A DNA stretch of 64,000 bases from Ruminococcus_G sp050944435 (GTDB lineage: Bacteria; Bacillota; Clostridia; Lachnospirales; Lachnospiraceae): positions 1-64,000 of the forward strand of contig JBMNRB010000003.1 of the NCBI GenBank assembly GCA_050944435.1, written 5' to 3'. The number at the start of each line of letters is the position of its first letter. Position 1 is the first letter of the stretch. The position numbers and the translations under genes are program-made. The notes beneath the pieces were generated by a model. The model was not told where the DNA came from. It saw only the letters and a list, made by a program, of their open reading frames with translations, and did no database searches. Below are positions 59,604 to 64,000 of this stretch, piece after piece.

Positions 59604-62507
59604 TTAATCCGTTTCTTCATTGGAAGTACCTTCTGAAAGTGCGGTTCCTGTCAGGATTTCATTGTCATCTTTCAAATCAAAATAGTAATTTAAAATATCT
59701 TTCGCTACCATACCGGCATTAACGCCGGTATATCCATAGGCAATACGGACCGACATGGCAATTTCCGGATCTTCATAAGGTGCATATCCGATAAATACAC
59801 CGTGGCTGGGACGATTACGCACCTGCTGGGCCGTACCGGTTTTACCGGCCAGACTCACTTCCAGATCACTGAAGGAAGCCTCGTTGGTTTCAGTGATAAC
59901 GCCCCGCATTCCCACATGAACATCTTCCCAAATATAGTCAGGAATATCCAGCTGACTTTCCACCCCAGGAGTGTAATCTTCCACCAGATTTCCAGAGGAA
60001 TCGGTTACTTTGTCTAAAAGAGAAATCTGATAGCTGGTTCCGCTGTTGGCCAGTGTGGTCACATATCTGGCCAGCTGTGACGTCGTATAGTTGTGGGTAC
60101 CCTGACCAATGGCTGATGGAATGGGCATCTGATCAGAAATTTCAGGATCCGCCTCAGAAATTTCAATACCGGAATTTTTATCAAAATCAAACATCTGCGC
60201 ATAAGTAGTCAGTTTCTGCAAAGACTGGCTGTCAGAGAAAACACCATTTTCATCCAAGCCCATTCGATAGGCAATTTCACTCATAAAGACGTTGCAGGAA
60301 TTGGTGATACCGCCGCGAATGTCCAAAAGTCCATGTCCTTGGGTAAACCAGCACTGCAGCGGTGAACCGGAAATTTTGTCGAAAACACCGGTACACTGAA
60401 TGATGGATTCATCGTCGATTACTCCTTCCATCAATCCAGCTACGCTGGTGACAAGCTTGAATGTGGAACCAGGAGCCGTCTTCTGCTGGGTTGCTTTATT
60501 GTAAAAGGGTTGGGACAGATCACTGTTCAGTTGCTGATAGTATTCCACATCCATCTGATTGGCCAGACGGTTGCTGTCATATCCCGGATAGCTTACGCAT
60601 GCCAGAATTTCTCCGCTGTTGGGATCCGTGATCACCACGGAACCGGAACAGGGGTCAAGCGCCAGCTGAGCCGGTGTGATTTCCAGATTCTCAATTTTTT
60701 TATACATAAAGTCATAAGAACTCATCTGAGCGGAAGCCAACGCCTCATAATCTCCGTCATCCGTTGACAGAACGCCCTGATCATAAAGGGCAATACACAG
60801 CTCCGTCCCGGAAACCACATCGTCAAGGATCAGATAATGGTACAGCAGTTTAGAAAAATCCGTATCTGTCTTCAGATAATCTGCAATGTATGCAGCCAGC
60901 GCCTCATAAACTTCGCTGGAGTCCAGATAGGTATTCTCCTCAGTAAAACGGGAGATATCAATCCAGTTCTGGCTGGCGGCGTAAGTAAGGAACTCCTGGA
61001 GACTGATGGTTTCATCCCTGGTCCATGCCAGATAGGTTTCATCGGATTTATCGATGGCGTCTTCATTTAATATTCCCGTGTCATCCATCAGCATATCGTT
61101 GACAATATAACTGATGTACTCCTGCATTTCCTCTGACAAATCCTGATAGGCCTGGGGCTGATCTCCTGTCAGTTCCGCCGCCACGGCGTCGAATATCTGC
61201 TGCTGTTTTTGTTTAAACCTTGCGTATATACTTTTTTCCGTCTCCGATGCATCCTCTGCTGAAAAATGATTAATATCCAGCACGCTGTTGTTGATCAGTG
61301 CGAAATAGACATCGTAAATGGGAATGGGGATAGCGGAAGTATCTGTATTTTCATCTGCTTCAAATTCCTTGATGGGAGAAAGATTTAAAACAATGATACC
61401 TGCAATTCTCTGCTCCAGTATCTGATAAGCTGCAATCTGAAGATCTTTGTCTATACTCAGATAGACATCGTTTCCCTGCACCGGCTCCTGACGAGATTCC
61501 TCATCAATTTCCAGGACTTTTCCCAAACTGTCCACATATACGGTTTCACTGCCGTCAGTTCCCTGGAGAGTCGTCTCCATTACCTGTTCGATTCCCGTTT
61601 TTCCTACTATAGAATTGGTATTGTAGTCGGGGTCTTCCTCCTGAAGTTCTTCCAGCTCCTCTGACGATATTTTTCCGGTATATCCAATAATGGAAGAAAA
61701 ATATTCGCTGTCGTGGTAAACGCGGACAGAATCTTCCATTACATCTACACCCTCCAGTTTATCCTTACTTTCCATCACCTTGGCTACGGTCTCTTCACTG
61801 ACATCTGTAGCGATGGTGACGGGAACATACTTTTGATAGCTGGTGGTAGAAAGAAGGTATCGCAGAGATACCATTTTTAAAAGTTCCTCTTTTGTATAAG
61901 TTTCCGGCAGACCGTATTCTTCCAGTTCTTCCGCTGTGTAAGGATCTTCTTTGAGGATCAGTCCGAAGCGGTCTTCACCGGCCAGATCTTCCATAATCTG
62001 ATCTGGAGAGGCATTTGCCTCATCTTCTTCCAAATCATCGATCAGACTGTGTCCATAGACGTCCGCTCTAAAACGATCCAGGGAGAAATCAGTGACATCA
62101 AAAGCATATTCTCCGTTTTCATCAATGATAATATGAAAACTGTTGTCAACGGAATCACCGCAGGATTCAATAATCTGAATCAGCTGGTATATTTCCCCGT
62201 TCAAAGACAGGTTCCGGATCCTGTTGGACTCATACGTTCCGCTGTCTTCCAATGTAATGGAATAGGAAAGCTCATTTGAGGCCAGTACATTTCCATTGCG
62301 GTCATAAATATTACCCCGGGTGCTTTTCAGCGTCCGTTCCCGGGTGGTCTGCAGAGAAAAATTATCTGCATATTCCTGTCCGTGGATAATCTGCAGGGAG
62401 AAAATCCGCTGCAGAAGTATTGCCGCCATTACAAGAAATCCAATCATCAGGACGCTTGTTCGCCGGAGTTTTATTTTCTTTAATGTTCTTTTTATCTTCT
62501 TAACCAA
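59604..62507 (-). CDS. Very large penicillin-binding protein 2 with inserted domain
   Basis: Class B penicillin-binding protein of 967 residues, the elongation transpeptidase that partners with RodA. A helix lies at about 18-40, then the pedestal domain. The transpeptidase has Ser681-x-x-Lys684 (STFK), Ser737-x-Asn739 and Lys889-Thr-Gly891. Family members are usually 600-750 residues. Here about 240 extra residues (about 370-615), rich in Asp/Glu/Gln, separate the first transpeptidase strands (QILEQRIAGIIVL) from their continuation (SGSVVITDPNSGEILACVSYPGYD). It overlaps mreD by 16 bases. Confidence 0.93.
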   Translation of the reverse strand: MVKKIKRTLKKIKLRRTSVLMIGFLVMAAILLQRIFSLQIIHGQEYADNFSLQTTRERTLKSTRGNIYDRNGNVLASNELSYSITLEDSGTYESNRIRNLSLNGEIYQLIQIIESCGDSVDNSFHIIIDENGEYAFDVTDFSLDRFRADVYGHSLIDDLEEDEANASPDQIMEDLAGEDRFGLILKEDPYTAEELEEYGLPETYTKEELLKMVSLRYLLSTTSYQKYVPVTIATDVSEETVAKVMESKDKLEGVDVMEDSVRVYHDSEYFSSIIGYTGKISSEELEELQEEDPDYNTNSIVGKTGIEQVMETTLQGTDGSETVYVDSLGKVLEIDEESRQEPVQGNDVYLSIDKDLQIAAYQILEQRIAGIIVLNLSPIKEFEADENTDTSAIPIPIYDVYFALINNSVLDINHFSAEDASETEKSIYARFKQKQQQIFDAVAAELTGDQPQAYQDLSEEMQEYISYIVNDMLMDDTGILNEDAIDKSDETYLAWTRDETISLQEFLTYAASQNWIDISRFTEENTYLDSSEVYEALAAYIADYLKTDTDFSKLLYHYLILDDVVSGTELCIALYDQGVLSTDDGDYEALASAQMSSYDFMYKKIENLEITPAQLALDPCSGSVVITDPNSGEILACVSYPGYDSNRLANQMDVEYYQQLNSDLSQPFYNKATQQKTAPGSTFKLVTSVAGLMEGVIDDESIIQCTGVFDKISGSPLQCWFTQGHGLLDIRGGITNSCNVFMSEIAYRMGLDENGVFSDSQSLQKLTTYAQMFDFDKNSGIEISEADPEISDQMPIPSAIGQGTHNYTTSQLARYVTTLANSGTSYQISLLDKVTDSSGNLVEDYTPGVESQLDIPDYIWEDVHVGMRGVITETNEASFSDLEVSLAGKTGTAQQVRNRPSHGVFIGYAPYEDPEIAMSVRIAYGYTGVNAGMVAKDILNYYFDLKDDNEILTGTALSEGTSNEETD

Positions 62508-63022
62508 GGTGATCGTTGTCCTTCCACTTCATATTCTGATAATTGACGGTTAATTTTGAAAAACAGCCGATAAAAAATCAGCGTCATAACAACTGTATAG
62601 ACCACTTCCGGAATAATTACATGACCCAGATATCCCGGGAAATTCAGCCTCCCCCTCAGCATAAACTGTAAACCATAAACAACACATCCGTACGCAAGAT
62701 CACTGACCGTAACCAGCGCCATGGGAACTTTGATGTCCTCATCAAAAAAAACTTTGTAAAGAAAGCCGTTCAAAAATCCCACCCACATATAGAGCAAAGC
62801 GTTGAAGCCGAACAGATTTCCATAAAAAAGATCAATCATCAGACCGCTTAAAAATCCGGTAAACATACCGATGCGTTTTCCGCACATCAATCCGAACGAT
62901 ACGGTCAGAATCAACAGCAGATTGGGCGAGATGGATGCGATGGACAGAGCTTTAAATACGGTGCTCTGCAAAAGGAAAGTGACCAGAACGAGTCCGGCTA
63001 ATACCAGCTTTCTGCGCATCAT
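62492..63022 (-). CDS. mreD: Rod shape-determining protein MreD
   Basis: Membrane protein of 176 residues with about five helices. The MreD pattern is SPNLLLILTVSFGLMCGKRIGMFTGFLSGLMIDLFYGNLFGFNALLYMWVG-like; only its main landmarks are cited here (GLMIDLFYGNLFGFNAL near residue 60). It sits between mreC and the PBP2 gene and overlaps mreC by 4 bases. Confidence 0.93.
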   Translation of the reverse strand: MMRRKLVLAGLVLVTFLLQSTVFKALSIASISPNLLLILTVSFGLMCGKRIGMFTGFLSGLMIDLFYGNLFGFNALLYMWVGFLNGFLYKVFFDEDIKVPMALVTVSDLAYGCVVYGLQFMLRGRLNFPGYLGHVIIPEVVYTVVMTLIFYRLFFKINRQLSEYEVEGQRSPWLRR

Positions 63023-63873
63023 TCTCCTCCTTTATTTTTCAGTTCTTTGATGACCAGCACTTCATGGATATGCTCAAAATCCACCACGGGAACCAGATAT
63101 CCTGTCTTGGTCAGATTATTGGAATCCTGCTGAATTTCGTCAATGTAGCCGATCAGGATTCCCTTCAGGAATTTATCGCTGATATCGGAGGTCACGATAC
63201 TGTCTCCGATCTGGACCTCATCTTCCCGGTCCCGAAGCTGAATAAAATTCAGTTTTCCCTCTTCCATCAACAGCAGATTTCCTGTCACCATGCAGTTATC
63301 GGATGTGGACGCCACCATGGCGCTGACGTTGCTGGAATCGTCGATGATAGAACGAACCGTGGCCCAGTCTTTGCCCACCTCTGTTACGATACCTGCCAGC
63401 CCGCCGTCGGCCAGCACGTTCATATCCACGGCAATGCCGTCGTCGCTTCCTTTATTGATGACAAAGGTACTGTACCAGTTCCCTGGATCTTTTGAGATTA
63501 CCTGTGCCGCAACCTTATCATATTCCGTATAATCCTGATCCAGTTCATAGAGTTTGGTAAGCCGTTCCAACTCATCCTGATCCTGCAGAAGTTTGTTGTT
63601 TTCCTCTGTCAGCGAAGCTACTTTTTCTTTCAGTTCCTCATTCTCCGCCTGCAGTTTTTTTGCGTTCTGAAAGCCGCTGGTCTGATCTTTCAGCCAGGTT
63701 CCCATGGCGTTGATTCCTTTTTGAAAAGGTGAGATCACATATCCGGCGGTCTGCTGCACCGGAGCAAAGGAAAATTTAGAGGAGGCCGCCAAAGCGATCA
63801 GTCCGATACAAATGACTGTCATGATGATAATCCAGTGTTTTGTTTTGATAGAAAATCGATTTTTTTTCTTCAT
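63019..63873 (-). CDS. mreC: Rod shape-determining protein MreC
   Basis: Bitopic protein of 284 residues that scaffolds the elongation complex. A basic N-terminus is followed by a helix at about 13-30, a coiled coil at about 65-100 (LQAENEELKEKVASLTEEN), and a C-terminal beta-rich domain (VAAQVISKDPGNWYSTFVINKG; DGGLAGIVTEV). It overlaps mreD by 4 bases. mreB is not between it and the window edge. Confidence 0.95.
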   Translation of the reverse strand: MKKKNRFSIKTKHWIIIMTVICIGLIALAASSKFSFAPVQQTAGYVISPFQKGINAMGTWLKDQTSGFQNAKKLQAENEELKEKVASLTEENNKLLQDQDELERLTKLYELDQDYTEYDKVAAQVISKDPGNWYSTFVINKGSDDGIAVDMNVLADGGLAGIVTEVGKDWATVRSIIDDSSNVSAMVASTSDNCMVTGNLLLMEEGKLNFIQLRDREDEVQIGDSIVTSDISDKFLKGILIGYIDEIQQDSNNLTKTGYLVPVVDFEHIHEVLVIKELKNKGGE

Positions 63874-63885
63874 GATACTCCTTCA

Positions 63886-64000
63886 TTAATACCTGTGTTT
63901 CTTGCGTTTGCTTCTGGCCGGATAGGCCCAGTGCCAGAGCGTTTTATGGGTGATGATCTCCTTCAGCCCATAGACAGCCGACAGATCGCTGTACTGGGAG
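63886..64000 (-). CDS. C-terminal end of an unidentified leftward gene
   Basis: Only the last 37 codons are inside the window, ending with a TAA at 63888-63886, 12 bases before the mreC start. The tail reads SQYSDLSAVYGLKEIITHK, then a Trp/Arg/Lys-rich basic end KRKKHRY. It does not match the known C-terminus of MreB or RadC, the usual genes at this place. Probably in the same operon as mreC. Confidence 0.55.
   Translation of the reverse strand, partial: SQYSDLSAVYGLKEIITHKTLWHWAYPARSKRKKHRY

Noticed and set aside
1..64000. CRISPR array, tRNA or rRNA genes
   Set aside because: No regular spacer-repeat pattern, no cloverleaf or GGTTCGAATCC-type T-arm, and no rRNA segments were recognised by reading; short tRNAs could be missed without a search tool.

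Overview
The window looks like a chromosomal segment of a Lachnospiraceae-type member of the Clostridia (Bacillota). This rests on strong GGAGG ribosome-binding sites, consensus sigma-A promoters with 17-base spacers, Firmicutes-type LexA boxes, and Firmicutes gene order. The order includes L21-Prp-L27-obg, sepF with ylmH and yggS, mreCD with minDE, and a yesN/yesM regulator pair beside a sugar ABC transporter. No rRNA, tRNA, CRISPR array, insertion sequence or prophage was recognised. Base composition appears even apart from AT-rich intergenic stretches.

Layout. 1-8.6 kb: FUSC-type membrane protein, MarR regulator and a heterodimeric ABC exporter, a cytidylate-kinase-like protein, then a second MarR regulator with a YczE/YitT-type membrane protein. 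8.7-14.5 kb: HAD phosphatase, radical SAM protein, and a metal-chelate ABC importer with a methyltransferase. 14.5-19.2 kb is accessory: an aldo/keto reductase behind a two-operator promoter, a decayed esterase gene, a flavin reductase/DUF362/permease operon, and a truncated Rrf2 regulator. 19.3-21.1 kb: XRE-AbrB fusion regulator with an ABC-2 transporter. 21.6-30.6 kb is a housekeeping block: two radical SAM-linked proteins, RNase E/G, DegV, L21, Prp, L27, ObgE, YhbY, NadD, YqeK, RsfS. 30.7-34.0 kb: ArsR/nitroreductase operon, divergent lexA-yneA SOS region, DUF554 protein.

34.3-43.2 kb is a two-part ribose-type sugar system. A lipoprotein binding protein, ATPase and permease form a complete importer. 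They are followed by a YesN/YesM two-component pair, an RbsA-like protein that has lost its ATPase motifs, and a second permease. 43.3-47.7 kb: tyrosine recombinase, then a D-aminoacyl-tRNA deacylase with an OmpR-type two-component system and a PepSY lipoprotein.

47.9-64 kb is mostly leftward. It carries a TtcA-like sulfurtransferase, a second cytidylate-kinase-like protein, and an envelope/division set: RluD-type synthase, lspA, aroB, ylmH, sepF, yggS, an orphan HlyD-like protein, a P-loop protein, DacF, RodA, MinE, MinD, a very large PBP2, MreD and MreC. No minC lies between PBP2 and minD.

Most promising for follow-up: the catalytically dead RbsA-like protein with its own permease and a kinase lacking an obvious external sensor; the roughly 240-residue insertion in PBP2; the orphan HlyD-like protein and P-loop protein inside the division region; and the two-operator promoter before the aldo/keto reductase. 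Starts were chosen by ribosome-binding-site spacing and family start, so several are shorter than the longest possible reading frame.
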